NCBI RefSeq assembly: GCF_016313185.1
Contig: NZ_CP066218.1
Span: forward strand, 5,580,001 to 5,644,000
DNA length: 64,000 nt
Source: Mycolicibacterium baixiangningiae
Lineage (GTDB): Bacteria; Actinomycetota; Actinomycetes; Mycobacteriales; Mycobacteriaceae
Direction of reading: 5' to 3'
The number at the start of each line of letters is the position of its first letter. The stretch's first letter is position 1. Made by a program: the position numbers and the translations under genes. This document shows, one piece after another, positions 13,032-21,730 of this stretch. The notes under the pieces are model-generated. The model made no database searches, was not told the DNA's origin, and worked only from the letters and a program-made list of their open reading frames with translations.

Positions 13032-13955
13032 TCACAGTTCGGCAAGTCGAGGGATCGCCAGCCGGGCGCCGAACCGCGGGTTGCGGGCCAGCCCGCTGGC
13101 CAGCAGGACGCGCACGGCGCGGTGGCGGTGTGGGCGTATCGGCTCGAGCAGATCGAGCATCGCCGGATCGTCGATCGGGTGCCCGAGCAGGCTCCACCCG
13201 ACCGTCTTCGCGAGGTGGTAGTCGCCGACCGACAGCGCGTCGGCGTCACCCCACGCCCGCTGCGCGGTCTCCGCGGCGGTCCACACCCCGACTCCGGGCA
13301 GCGACGTCAACGCCGCGCGCGCCTGCTCGGGCGGCCGGGCCGACAACCGCTCGAGGGAGTCGGCACGCTGCGCGCACAGCACCACCGTGCGCGCCCGCCC
13401 GGGATCGACGTTGGCGCGGTGGAACTCCCAGGACGGGATCCGCCGCCACACCTGCGCGCCCGGCGGCACCCGCATCCGCGCGGGCGCGGGCCCGGGTGCG
13501 AGCGTGCCGTACTTGGTGACCAGCAGCCGCCACGCACGGAACGCGTCGATCCCCGACACCCGCTGCTCGAGCACCGCGGGGATCAGCGCCTCGAGAACCC
13601 GGCCGGTGCGGCCCAACCGCAGGTGCGGGATCCGCCGGTGCGCGGCGGCCAGCGTCGGCTCCTGCGGTGCGAATCCCGCCGCGTCGTCCTCGGCGCCGAG
13701 CAGTGCGGGCGCGCCGTCGAGGAACTCCTCCGCACCGGCACCCCACGCCTCGAGGTCCACCGCATCGGGCGCCGACCGGGTGATGCGCGCGGTCACCGGA
13801 CCGCTCGGCGGCAGGCTGGTCCGCCACGTCGCCCCGTCGGCCGTGACCGTGAAGCACGGGTCGCCGCCCCCGCGCCGTAGCGGCGAGAGGGTCAGCGCCG
13901 GACTGGCCGGGCCACCGAACGTCACGCTACGGCGAAGTGCCTGGTCAGCCCGCAT
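13032..13955 (-). CDS. DNA-3-methyladenine glycosylase (AlkA-like, HhH-GPD)
   Basis: A 307-residue base-excision repair enzyme that removes alkylated bases. The C-terminal half is the HhH-GPD fold: the helix-hairpin-helix LTSLPGVGVWTA (about 216-227) followed by the catalytic Asp in LSVGDYHLAK (about D245). The segment AVLEQRVSG matches the AlkA helix that precedes the hairpin. The N-terminal half is a variable beta domain. Start 13955 is chosen for GGGAGG six bases upstream. The longer frame to 14069 runs into the crtE promoter region. The gene is divergent from the carotenoid operon. Confidence 0.85.
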   Translation of the reverse strand: MRADQALRRSVTFGGPASPALTLSPLRRGGGDPCFTVTADGATWRTSLPPSGPVTARITRSAPDAVDLEAWGAGAEEFLDGAPALLGAEDDAAGFAPQEPTLAAAHRRIPHLRLGRTGRVLEALIPAVLEQRVSGIDAFRAWRLLVTKYGTLAPGPAPARMRVPPGAQVWRRIPSWEFHRANVDPGRARTVVLCAQRADSLERLSARPPEQARAALTSLPGVGVWTAAETAQRAWGDADALSVGDYHLAKTVGWSLLGHPIDDPAMLDLLEPIRPHRHRAVRVLLASGLARNPRFGARLAIPRLAEL

Positions 13956-14009
13956 GATCGGCCTCCCGACGGGTGAACGAGGTGATGACGCAATCGTGAC
14001 ATCGGATCC

Positions 14010-14035
14010 GGATTGGTTTCCACGAGTGCGGGTAC
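14010..14035 (+). promoter_or_regulatory. SigF-like promoter of the carotenoid operon
   Basis: GGATT (14010-14014), a 15-nt spacer and GGGTAC (14030-14035) resemble SigF sites (GGTTT-N15-GGGTA). It would give a leader of about 50 nt before the crtE GTG. SigF is known to control carotenoid pigment in Mycobacterium smegmatis. Confidence 0.45.
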
Positions 14036-14090
14036 GGACACCAAGAACCCTAGTTTGTGCTCGCAGCAACGTGATGGCAAAGGGGTCGGG

Positions 14091-15230
14091 GTGAGCGGTA
14101 TCGACGATAGGCTGCTCGCCGCGGCTCTGCGCCCGGGGCGGGCGGCCCGGTTGGCCGGTGAATCCTTCGACACCTGGCGCGCCGGTGTCCGCCGCGCGGC
14201 CATCGATGCGGTGACCGATTTCGTCGCCGACCGCTGCGCCGAGGATCTGCGGTTGACCGGCGTCGACATCACCGCCGACGTGCTCGCCGACTTCGTCGGC
14301 GACGGTAAGTGCCTGCGCTCGACGTTCGCCTACCTCGGCTGGCTGGCCGGTGCCGAATCCGACGCCGAATCCGACGACGCGGCCGTGCGCGCGGCGGCGA
14401 GCTTCGATCTACTGCACATCTTCGCCCTGCTGCAGGACGACGTGATGGACGATTCGCCGCTGCGGCGCGGTCGGCCGTCGGCCCACGTGCGGTTCGCCCA
14501 GTGGCATCGGGAGAACGGTCTCAACGGCTCCGCGGAGCGCTTCGGCGCCTCGGCCGCGGTCCTGCTCGGCGATCTCTGCCTGGTGTGGGCGGGGCAGATG
14601 ATGCGGGAGAGCGGCCTGAGCGCCGCCGCCCTCGGCCGGGCCTGGCCCCGGTACGACGCGATGCGGACCGAATTGGCGGTGGGCCAGTTCGCCGATCTGG
14701 TCAACGATGCGGGGGGACGGCCGACACTGGAAGACGTGCTCGACGTCGCGCGTCGTAAATCCGGTAACTACACCGTGCGCCGCCCCCTGGAGATCGGCGG
14801 TGCGCTGGCGGGCTGCCCGGAGCCGACACTGCGGCTGCTCGGCCGCTACGGCGCCGCGGTGGGCGAGGCCTTCCAGCTGCGCGACGATCTGCTCGGCATC
14901 TTCGGCACCCCGACGGTCACCGGCAAACCCGCAGGCGGCGACCTGTCGGAACACAAGGCCACCAGCGTGGTGATGGCCGCGCACCGGCTGGCCGAACCGG
15001 CGGTGCGCAACCAGCTCACCGAACTGATGTCGCGGCGTGACCTCGACGCCGGCGACATCGCCCGCTGGCAGCACCTGATCGCCGCGACGGGCGCCGTCCA
15101 GTGGATCGAGCAGCTGATCGACCGGCGGCTGTCGCACGCCCTCGAACGCCTCCACACCAGCCCACTCGACGACACCGTGCGAACAGCACTGGTCAACATG
15201 GCGGCCGCCTGCACCCAGCGGGCGGCATGA
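14091..15230 (+). CDS. crtE: Geranylgeranyl diphosphate synthase
   Basis: A 379-residue trans-isoprenyl diphosphate synthase that extends allylic diphosphates with IPP to supply GGPP for phytoene. The first Asp-rich motif DDVMDD (about 116-121, within LLQDDVMDDSPLRRG) and the second QLRDDLLGIFG (about 265) bind Mg-diphosphate. Start GTG 14091 is preceded by AAAGGGG, and upstream codons to 14013 look unlike the family. It is the first gene of the plus-strand carotenoid operon and is followed by crtI after 22 nt. Confidence 0.92.
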   Translation: MSGIDDRLLAAALRPGRAARLAGESFDTWRAGVRRAAIDAVTDFVADRCAEDLRLTGVDITADVLADFVGDGKCLRSTFAYLGWLAGAESDAESDDAAVRAAASFDLLHIFALLQDDVMDDSPLRRGRPSAHVRFAQWHRENGLNGSAERFGASAAVLLGDLCLVWAGQMMRESGLSAAALGRAWPRYDAMRTELAVGQFADLVNDAGGRPTLEDVLDVARRKSGNYTVRRPLEIGGALAGCPEPTLRLLGRYGAAVGEAFQLRDDLLGIFGTPTVTGKPAGGDLSEHKATSVVMAAHRLAEPAVRNQLTELMSRRDLDAGDIARWQHLIAATGAVQWIEQLIDRRLSHALERLHTSPLDDTVRTALVNMAAACTQRAA

Positions 15231-15252
15231 GCCGGACAGGAGAAACCAACTG

Positions 15253-16809
15253 ATGCGCACCGTCGGGGGGCGAACAGACCGGGTGGTGGTCGTCGGCGCC
15301 GGATTGTCCGGCCTGTCGGCCGCCCTGCAGCTCGCCGGGCGCGGCCGCACGGTCACCGTGCTGGAGCGGGAGACGTTCCCGGGCGGCCGGATGGGCCGGC
15401 TCGACATCAACGGCTACCGGATCGACACCGGGCCGACCGTGCTGACCATGCCCGACATCATCGAAGACGCCTTCGCCGCCGTGGGCGATTCGATGGCCGG
15501 CCGCCTCGAACTGCACCGGGTCGACCCCGCCTACCGCGCCTCGTTCGCCGACGGCAGCGGACTGCACGTGCACACCGACGCCACCGCGATGGCCGGCGAG
15601 ATCGAACGGTTCGCCGGCGCCGACGCCGCCGACGGCTACCTACGGCTGCGCACCTGGCTGACCAGGCTGTACCAGGCCGAGTTCAACGGCTTCATCGCGT
15701 CTAACTTCGACTCACCGCTGTCGCTGGTGACCCCGCAGCTGGCCCGCCTGGCCGCGATGGGCGGGTTCCGGCGCTGGGATCGCATGGTGCGCAAGTACAT
15801 TCCCGACGAGCGGCTGCGGCGCATCTTCACCTTCCAGGCCCTCTACGCCGGCGTGCCCCCACACAAGGCGCTGGCGGCGTACGCGGTGATCGCCTACATG
15901 GACACCGTCGCCGGGGTGTACTTCCCGCGCGGCGGCATGCGGGCGGTCCCCGAGGCCATGGCAGCCGCAGCGTCCGACGCCGGTGTCGAGTTCCGTTACG
16001 GCTCCGCGGTTTCGGTGCTCGAACGCGGCGCGGACGGCCGGGTGACTGCGGTTCGCACCGACGCCGGTGACCGCGTCCCCGCCGACGCCGTCGTCCTGAC
16101 CACCGAACTGCCGACCACCTACCGCCTGCTCGGCCGCACTCCGCGGCGGATGCTCCCGCTGCGTCCCGCGCCGTCAGCGGTGGTCGCCCACGTGAGTTGT
16201 GCTGCAGTCGATCCCAGCGTGGGACACCACACCATCCTTTTCGGCGACGCGTGGGAGCAGACATTCCGCGACATCATCGACGAGGGCCGGGTGATGAGCG
16301 ATCCGTCGCTGTTGGTGACCCGCCCCACCGCGGGTGACGCCACGCTCGCGCCCGCAGGCCGCGATCTCCTCTACGTCCTGGCCCCCGCGCCCAATAACGC
16401 AGTGGGACAGGTTGATTGGTCGCAGACCACCGACTCCTACGTCGAGGGCATGCTGGCGGAGGTGCGGCGGCGCATGCCCGGGGTCGGTGACGACCTCGAG
16501 GTACTGCACGTCGTCGACCCCGACGGCTGGGCCCGCCAGGACATGGCGGCGGGCACCCCGTTCGCGCTGGCACACACCTTCGGCCAGACCGGACCGTTCC
16601 GGCCGGCCAACACGGTTCGCGGTGCGGACAACGTGGTGCTGGCCGGATCGTCGACGGTGCCCGGCGTCGGGGTGCCGACCGCACTGCTGTCCGGCCGGTT
16701 GGCCGCAGACCGAATCACCGGGGCCGTCACGTCATCCGTCCCCACGAGATCCACCCCCAAGAGATCCACCCCCACGACGGTCCCGACCAGAGCGAGGAGC
16801 AGGCTGTGA
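15253..16809 (+). CDS. crtI: Phytoene desaturase
   Basis: A 518-residue FAD enzyme that desaturates phytoene to lycopene. The N-terminal Rossmann motif VVVVGAGLSGLSAA (about 11-24), the PGGRMG segment and the C-terminal substrate/FAD segment LAGSSTVPGVGVPTALLSG are all typical of CrtI. GGAGAAACCAACTG lies before the ATG. The last 25 residues are a low-complexity Ser/Thr/Pro/Arg tail created by a tandem 15-nt direct repeat (16746-16759 and 16761-16774), not part of the family core. Its stop overlaps the crtB GTG (GTGA). Confidence 0.95.
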   Translation: MRTVGGRTDRVVVVGAGLSGLSAALQLAGRGRTVTVLERETFPGGRMGRLDINGYRIDTGPTVLTMPDIIEDAFAAVGDSMAGRLELHRVDPAYRASFADGSGLHVHTDATAMAGEIERFAGADAADGYLRLRTWLTRLYQAEFNGFIASNFDSPLSLVTPQLARLAAMGGFRRWDRMVRKYIPDERLRRIFTFQALYAGVPPHKALAAYAVIAYMDTVAGVYFPRGGMRAVPEAMAAAASDAGVEFRYGSAVSVLERGADGRVTAVRTDAGDRVPADAVVLTTELPTTYRLLGRTPRRMLPLRPAPSAVVAHVSCAAVDPSVGHHTILFGDAWEQTFRDIIDEGRVMSDPSLLVTRPTAGDATLAPAGRDLLYVLAPAPNNAVGQVDWSQTTDSYVEGMLAEVRRRMPGVGDDLEVLHVVDPDGWARQDMAAGTPFALAHTFGQTGPFRPANTVRGADNVVLAGSSTVPGVGVPTALLSGRLAADRITGAVTSSVPTRSTPKRSTPTTVPTRARSRL

Positions 16810-17756
16810 TCGGATCCGAACTCGACGCCGCCGGGGTACGCGACCCCGCCCTGCGCGACGCCTACCGCTGCTGCCGGGTTCTCAACGCCGAGCACGGGCG
16901 GACGTTCTTCCTGGCGACCCGGCTGCTGGCGCCCGAACAACGCCCGGCGGTGCACGCGCTGTACGGCTTCGCCCGCCGCGCCGACGACATCCTCGACGAT
17001 CTCGAGTCCACCGCCACCACCGGCGAACGGGCCGACCGACTGCACCGACTGGCGACGGAGTTGTTCGACGGTCTCGTGCAGGGGAAGCCCCCCAGCGGTG
17101 ACCCGGCGCTGGCAGCCGTCGCGCACACCGCGCGCCGCTATGGGATTCCGTGGGAACTCTTCGACGACTTCCTGGCGTCGATGCGGATGGATCTGACGGT
17201 CACCGACTATCCGGACCGCGCCTCGGTCGACCGCTACATGTACGGCTCGGCGGAGGTCATCGGGCTGCAGCTGCTGCCGGTGCTCGGCACCGTGGTGCCC
17301 CGCGAGGAGGCCGCACCGTATGCCGCCGCGCTGGGCAAGGCCTTCCAGTTGACCAACTTCCTGCGTGACGTCGACGAGGACCTCGACCGCGGCCGGGTGT
17401 ACCTGCCCGCCGATGAGCTGGCCGCGCACGGTGTCGACCGCGAGCTGCTGATGTGGTGTCACACCACCAAGCGCACGGACACCCGGGTGCGCAACGCACT
17501 GTCCGAACAGCACGCGGTGACCCGGCGGATCTACGACTACGCGCGCCACGGGGTGGATCTGCTGCATCCGCGCTCGCGTCCCTGTGTCGGTGCCGCGGCG
17601 GTGCTGTATTCGGAGATACTGGACCGCATCGAAGCAATCGATTTCGACATCTTCAACCAGCGCGCCACCGTGGGGAACGGACGCCGGCTCCAGGTGGCGG
17701 GCGCCGGGCTGCTGCGTGCCTGGCGCAGCCGGCTCGCCCACCCCGCGAAGGTGTAG
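16806..17756 (+). CDS. crtB: Phytoene synthase
   Basis: A 316-residue squalene/phytoene synthase that joins two GGPP molecules head-to-head. Both Mg-binding motifs are present: RADDILDDLE (about 58-67) and NFLRDVDEDLDRGRVYLP (around residue 187). The GTG start overlaps the crtI stop by 4 nt and has GAGGAG upstream, so translation is coupled. Length and motif spacing are standard. Confidence 0.95.
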   Translation: MIGSELDAAGVRDPALRDAYRCCRVLNAEHGRTFFLATRLLAPEQRPAVHALYGFARRADDILDDLESTATTGERADRLHRLATELFDGLVQGKPPSGDPALAAVAHTARRYGIPWELFDDFLASMRMDLTVTDYPDRASVDRYMYGSAEVIGLQLLPVLGTVVPREEAAPYAAALGKAFQLTNFLRDVDEDLDRGRVYLPADELAAHGVDRELLMWCHTTKRTDTRVRNALSEQHAVTRRIYDYARHGVDLLHPRSRPCVGAAAVLYSEILDRIEAIDFDIFNQRATVGNGRRLQVAGAGLLRAWRSRLAHPAKV

Positions 17757-17758
17757 GC

Positions 17759-18103
17759 ATGGAGCGATTCCAGTACCTGATCGTCCTGGGCGCCTGTCTG
17801 CTGCTCACGCTGCCGCTGGAGATCTTCGGGGCCGGCGTGTATCGGCAGGCCCGGCGGGCCGCGGCGGCGATCCTGCCGGTGGCCGCGGTGTTCATCGTGT
17901 GGGACGTGATCGCGATCGTCGCCGATGTCTGGGGCTACAACCCGCGGTTCGTCACCGGGATCGGGTTCCCGCAGGTGCCGGTCGAGGAGTTGATGTTCTT
18001 CATCGTGATCCCGCTGTGCGGTCTGCTCACCTACAACGCCGTCGACACCATCCTCGAGTACCTCAAGCGCCGGCTGCGCACCCGATCGGCGCAGTCGTCG
18101 TGA
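17759..18103 (+). CDS. crtYc: Lycopene cyclase subunit c (heterodimeric)
   Basis: A 114-residue membrane protein with three hydrophobic helices, matching the CrtYc half of the actinobacterial heterodimeric lycopene cyclase. It carries the conserved PVEELMFFIVIPL segment (about 74-86). With CrtYd it closes beta-rings on lycopene to give beta-carotene. The ATG lies 2 nt past the crtB stop, and its own stop overlaps the crtYd GTG. Confidence 0.93.
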   Translation: MERFQYLIVLGACLLLTLPLEIFGAGVYRQARRAAAAILPVAAVFIVWDVIAIVADVWGYNPRFVTGIGFPQVPVEELMFFIVIPLCGLLTYNAVDTILEYLKRRLRTRSAQSS

Positions 18104-18444
18104 TCGGCCTCGGGTATACGCTGCCGGCGATCGCGGCAGTGGTCGTGGTGGTGGTGTGGGAGCTGGGGTGGCTGCACACCGGGCTCTTCCGGCGGCCGGC
18201 GTACTGGATCTCCATGGTCATCGTGCTCGGTTTCCAGATTCCCGTGGACGGCTGGCTGACCAAGCTCAGCGCCCCCATCGTCATCTACAACGAGGAGCAC
18301 ACCAGTGGCATCCGGTTCCCCTGGGACATCCCGGTCGAGGACTTCCTGTTCGGATTCGCGCTCGTGACCGGCGTGCTGCTGCTGTGGGAGCGCCAGCGGG
18401 TGAGAGGCGCGAAGGTCGGCGGCGAACGGGTGCGCGATGAGTGA
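18100..18444 (+). CDS. crtYd: Lycopene cyclase subunit d (heterodimeric)
   Basis: A 114-residue partner of CrtYc with three membrane helices. The second conserved cyclase motif is present as FPWDIPVEDFLFGFAL (about 80-95), the equivalent of PxExxxF in CrtYc. Start is GTG within GTGA overlapping the crtYc stop. Its end overlaps the following methyltransferase by 8 nt. The two-gene cyclase is a feature of Actinobacteria (fused in fungi and split here). Confidence 0.92.
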   Translation: MIGLGYTLPAIAAVVVVVVWELGWLHTGLFRRPAYWISMVIVLGFQIPVDGWLTKLSAPIVIYNEEHTSGIRFPWDIPVEDFLFGFALVTGVLLLWERQRVRGAKVGGERVRDE

Positions 18445-19153
18445 GGCGCTCCCGCACGCGCGGGTGCCCGCCGCATTCGACGTCGGCGCGGCCGCCTACG
18501 ACCGGCTGGTCGGCGCCAATCCCGGTTACCACGACCATCTTCGGCTCTCCGCACAGCGGATGGGACTGCCCGACGGCGGACGCGGGATGCGCCTGCTCGA
18601 CGCGGGTTGCGGCACCGGAGCGTCGACCGCAGCGCTGCTCGCCGCCGCCCCGCACGCCCAGATCGTCGCCGTCGACGCTTCGGCCGGGATGCTCGCCGAG
18701 GCGCAGGCCAAACCCTGGCCCGGTTCGGTCGACTTCGTGCACAGCCGCATCGAGGACGTCGCCGCCGCCGGGGTGACCGGTCCGTTCGACGGGATCTTCG
18801 CGGCGTACCTGCTGCGCAACCTCGCCGACCCCGATGCCCAGCTGCAGGAGTTCCGCGACATGCTGCGCCCGGGTGCCCAGCTGACCGTGCACGAGTACTC
18901 GGTGCGGGACTCGCCCGTGGCGACCGCGGTGTGGAATGCGGTGTGCTGGGCCGTCATCATCCCGGCCGGGCGGCTGCGCACGGGCGACGTCTCGCTGTAC
19001 ACCTACCTGCGGCGCAGCGTCCTGGACTTCGACGGCGCGTCGACATTCCGGGATCGTTTGGTGCGCAACGGTTTCAGTGACGTCCGCAGTGAGACGGTGC
19101 CCGGGTGGCAGCGCAATGTCGTGCACACATTCACCGCGAGAGTGCTGCGATGA
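18437..19153 (+). CDS. SAM-dependent methyltransferase of carotenoid cluster (CrtT-like)
   Basis: A 238-residue class I methyltransferase. Motif I is MRLLDAGCGTGAS (about 51-63), followed by an acidic loop (VDAS) and FDGIFAAYLLRNLADP, which resembles the UbiE/COQ5-like group. In Streptomyces griseus a similar gene, crtT, lies between the cyclase and crtU genes, and the same position here suggests the same unclear role in ring modification or end-group tailoring. It overlaps crtYd by 8 nt. Function is inferred from position only. Confidence 0.8.
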   Translation: MSEALPHARVPAAFDVGAAAYDRLVGANPGYHDHLRLSAQRMGLPDGGRGMRLLDAGCGTGASTAALLAAAPHAQIVAVDASAGMLAEAQAKPWPGSVDFVHSRIEDVAAAGVTGPFDGIFAAYLLRNLADPDAQLQEFRDMLRPGAQLTVHEYSVRDSPVATAVWNAVCWAVIIPAGRLRTGDVSLYTYLRRSVLDFDGASTFRDRLVRNGFSDVRSETVPGWQRNVVHTFTARVLR

Positions 19154-19181
19154 GCGCTTGCGCGAAGAGCAGAGGGCCGCG

Positions 19182-20702
19182 ATGAGCGATCCCCGACGTG
19201 TCGTCCACCCGGCGCCGGCCGGCCTGCCCGATGCCACCTCGCTGGGCGACCGCCCGCGCGCGGTGGTGGTCGGCGGCGGGATCGCCGGGCTGACCGCCGC
19301 GACCGGACTGGCCGAGCGCGGCGTGTCCGTGGACGTCGTCGAGCGCGAACCGTACCTGGGTGGCCGGGTCGGCGGGTGGACCGACGACGTCGACGGTGTG
19401 GGCGCGGCGGCGATGAACCGCGGGTTCCACGCCTTCTTCCGCCAGTACTACAACCTGCGCACCCTGCTGCGCCGCGTCGATCCACACCTGTCGATGCTCA
19501 CCGCGGTGGAGGACTATCCGCTCATCGACGGTCAGGGCCGCCGGGACACCTTCCGCGGTCTGCCGCAGACCCCGCCGTTCAACGCGGTCGCGTTCGCCTT
19601 GCGCAGTCCCACCTTCCGGCTGCGGGATCTGGCCCGGCTCAACGCGCGGGCGGCCGCGCCGCTGGCGACGGTGTCGGTGCCCGACATCTATGACCGGCTC
19701 GACCACACCGATGCCGATACGTTCCTGCGCGACATCAACTTTCCGGAGGCCGCCCGACATCTGGCGTTCGAGGTCTTCTCGCGCAGCTTCTTCGCCCAGC
19801 CGCCGGACCTGTCGGCGGCGGAACTGGCGACGATGTTCCACATCTACTTCCTCGGTTCCAGCGAAGGGCTGGTGTTCGACGTCGCGAACGACAACTTCGA
19901 CGTCGCGCTGTGGGAGCCGTTGCGGCGGTACCTCGAGGGCCTCGGCGTGCGGTTCCACACCGGGGTGTCGGTGACGTCGGTGGAACCGGGCTTCACGGTG
20001 CACTGCGATTCGGGGCAGGCGCTGTCCGCCGACGGCGTGGTGCTGGCCACCGATGTCCCCGGATTGCGCCAGATCATAGGTGCCTCAGGAGAACTCGGCG
20101 ACGAGCCGTGGCGCGCGACCGTCGACGGACTCGGCACCGCACCGCCGTTCCTGGTGCACCGCATCTGGCTGGACCGTCCGGTGGCGGCCGACCGGCCCGC
20201 GTTCCTGGGCACCGGGGGCCTGACGCCACTCGACAACGTCAGCGTGCTCGAGCGTTACGAACGCCAGGCCGCCGACTGGGCGCACCTCACCGGAGGCTCT
20301 GTCGTGGAACTGCATTCGTACGCGGTGACCGACGCTGGCGACGAGTTGCCGCGGCGGCTGCTGGCCCGGTTGCACGGGATCTTCCCCGAGACCGCGGACG
20401 CGAACATCGTCGGCGAGCGGCTCCTGCTGCGCGGTGACTGTCCGCGGTTCGCCCCCGGCGACTTCGCCGTCCGGCCCGCCGTGGACACCCCCGTCGACGG
20501 TATGGCGCTGGCCGGAGACGGGATCCGCATCGACCTGCCGGTGGCGCTGATGGAACGTGCCGCGACGACCGGCTGGGCGGCCGCCAACCGCCTGCTCGCC
20601 CACTTCGGCGTCGCCGGGCACGCCCTGACGACCGTGCCGACCACCGGGCGATCCGCAACGCTGCGGCGACTCGCCCGGCGAGGAAGGCAATTGCAGTCAT
20701 GA
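19182..20702 (+). CDS. crtU: Carotene beta-ring desaturase/methyltransferase (isorenieratene synthase)
   Basis: A 506-residue FAD-dependent enzyme. It matches actinobacterial CrtU closely along its length: VVVGGGIAGLTAATGLAERG (about 28-47), YLGGRVGGW, then NRGFHAFFRQYYNLRTLLRR and FSRSFFAQPPDLSAAELATM. CrtU turns beta-rings of beta-carotene into aromatic rings, giving isorenieratene (leprotene), the pigment of many scotochromogenic mycobacteria. AGAGGG precedes the ATG. A 28-nt gap separates it from the methyltransferase, and the Rieske gene overlaps its end by 4 nt. Confidence 0.9.
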   Translation: MSDPRRVVHPAPAGLPDATSLGDRPRAVVVGGGIAGLTAATGLAERGVSVDVVEREPYLGGRVGGWTDDVDGVGAAAMNRGFHAFFRQYYNLRTLLRRVDPHLSMLTAVEDYPLIDGQGRRDTFRGLPQTPPFNAVAFALRSPTFRLRDLARLNARAAAPLATVSVPDIYDRLDHTDADTFLRDINFPEAARHLAFEVFSRSFFAQPPDLSAAELATMFHIYFLGSSEGLVFDVANDNFDVALWEPLRRYLEGLGVRFHTGVSVTSVEPGFTVHCDSGQALSADGVVLATDVPGLRQIIGASGELGDEPWRATVDGLGTAPPFLVHRIWLDRPVAADRPAFLGTGGLTPLDNVSVLERYERQAADWAHLTGGSVVELHSYAVTDAGDELPRRLLARLHGIFPETADANIVGERLLLRGDCPRFAPGDFAVRPAVDTPVDGMALAGDGIRIDLPVALMERAATTGWAAANRLLAHFGVAGHALTTVPTTGRSATLRRLARRGRQLQS

Positions 20703-21703
20703 ACGTGTTCGCCGGCGTCAAGAGCAAGTGGGCGAAACTGACACCGTTCCAGGTGCTTCCGCGCATCGACTGGGCGGAGCAGAAGCCCACTTACCAGGAC
20801 GCGCAGCCGGCGCTGATCAATGGCGCGCTCAGCCGTGCGCAGTCCCGCCCGAGCGGCAACTGGTTCCCGTTCGCGGGCAGTGACAGCATCCGGCGCAAAC
20901 CGCTGGGCACCTCGGTCGCCGGCGTCGAGCTCGTCGCGTGGCGGGGTACCGGCGGCGAACTGCACGTCGGCCCGGCGAGCTGCCCGCATCTGGGCGCCGA
21001 CCTGTCCACCGGGACGATCGACTGCGGCACGCTGATCTGTCCGTGGCACGGGTTGCGGCTCTCCGGGGAGCGGCGGGAGTTCGGGTGGAAACCGTTGCCC
21101 GCCTACGACGACGGGGTGCTGACCTGGGTCCGTCTCGACCGCGTCGGTGGCGAAGAACCGACGGAGCGCCCGATCGTCCCGGTACGTCCGGACGGGCCTG
21201 TCCTGTCGGCGGTGACCCGGTTGGTCGGCGTCTGCGAACCCGCCGACGTGATCGCCAACCGGCTCGATCCGTGGCACGGCGGATGGTTCCACCCGTACTC
21301 GTTCACCCGGTTGGAGGTACTCAGCGCGCCCGCGGCGGGTGACGTACCCGAGGAAGAGGACCGTTTCCTCGTCGCGGTGACGTTCCGGATCGGCCGGCTG
21401 GGGGTGCCGGTGGTGGCGGAGTTCGTCGCGCCCGAACCGCGCACGATCGTCATGCGGATCGTCGACGGGGAGGGTGCGGGCAGCGTGGTGGAAACCCACG
21501 CGACACCGGTGGGCCCTGGCCCCGACGGGCGGCCGCGCACGGCGGTGATCGAAGCCGTTGTCGCGCACTCGGATCGGCCCCGCTTCGGCTATGGGCAGAA
21601 GGTGGCGCCGTTGATCACCCCGCTGATGCGCCACGCGGCGACCCGGCTGTGGCGCGACGATCTGGCGTACGCGGAACGGTTGTACGCGGTCCGCACCCGC
21701 TGA
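20699..21703 (+). CDS. Rieske [2Fe-2S] protein with DUF5914 domain, carotenoid-linked
   Basis: A 334-residue protein with a Rieske domain (C95-x-H97 and C114-x2-H117 in SCPHLGAD and ICPWHGLR) followed by a C-terminal domain that I recall as DUF5914, commonly beside crtU. There is no mononuclear-iron oxygenase facial triad obvious, so it is more likely an electron carrier or a partner than a full ring hydroxylase. Overlap (ATGA) with crtU implies the two act together, perhaps supplying electrons for ring aromatisation. That role is inference. It is the last gene of the crt operon. Confidence 0.8.
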   Translation: MNVFAGVKSKWAKLTPFQVLPRIDWAEQKPTYQDAQPALINGALSRAQSRPSGNWFPFAGSDSIRRKPLGTSVAGVELVAWRGTGGELHVGPASCPHLGADLSTGTIDCGTLICPWHGLRLSGERREFGWKPLPAYDDGVLTWVRLDRVGGEEPTERPIVPVRPDGPVLSAVTRLVGVCEPADVIANRLDPWHGGWFHPYSFTRLEVLSAPAAGDVPEEEDRFLVAVTFRIGRLGVPVVAEFVAPEPRTIVMRIVDGEGAGSVVETHATPVGPGPDGRPRTAVIEAVVAHSDRPRFGYGQKVAPLITPLMRHAATRLWRDDLAYAERLYAVRTR

Positions 21704-21730
21704 CCCGTCTCCGCGTGTGCGCCAGGCCGC

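Noticed and set aside
14015..14035. GTTT-N10-GGGTAC before crtE as a SigF promoter
   Set aside because: The 10-nt spacer is too short. The GGATT-N15 pairing is the better reading.
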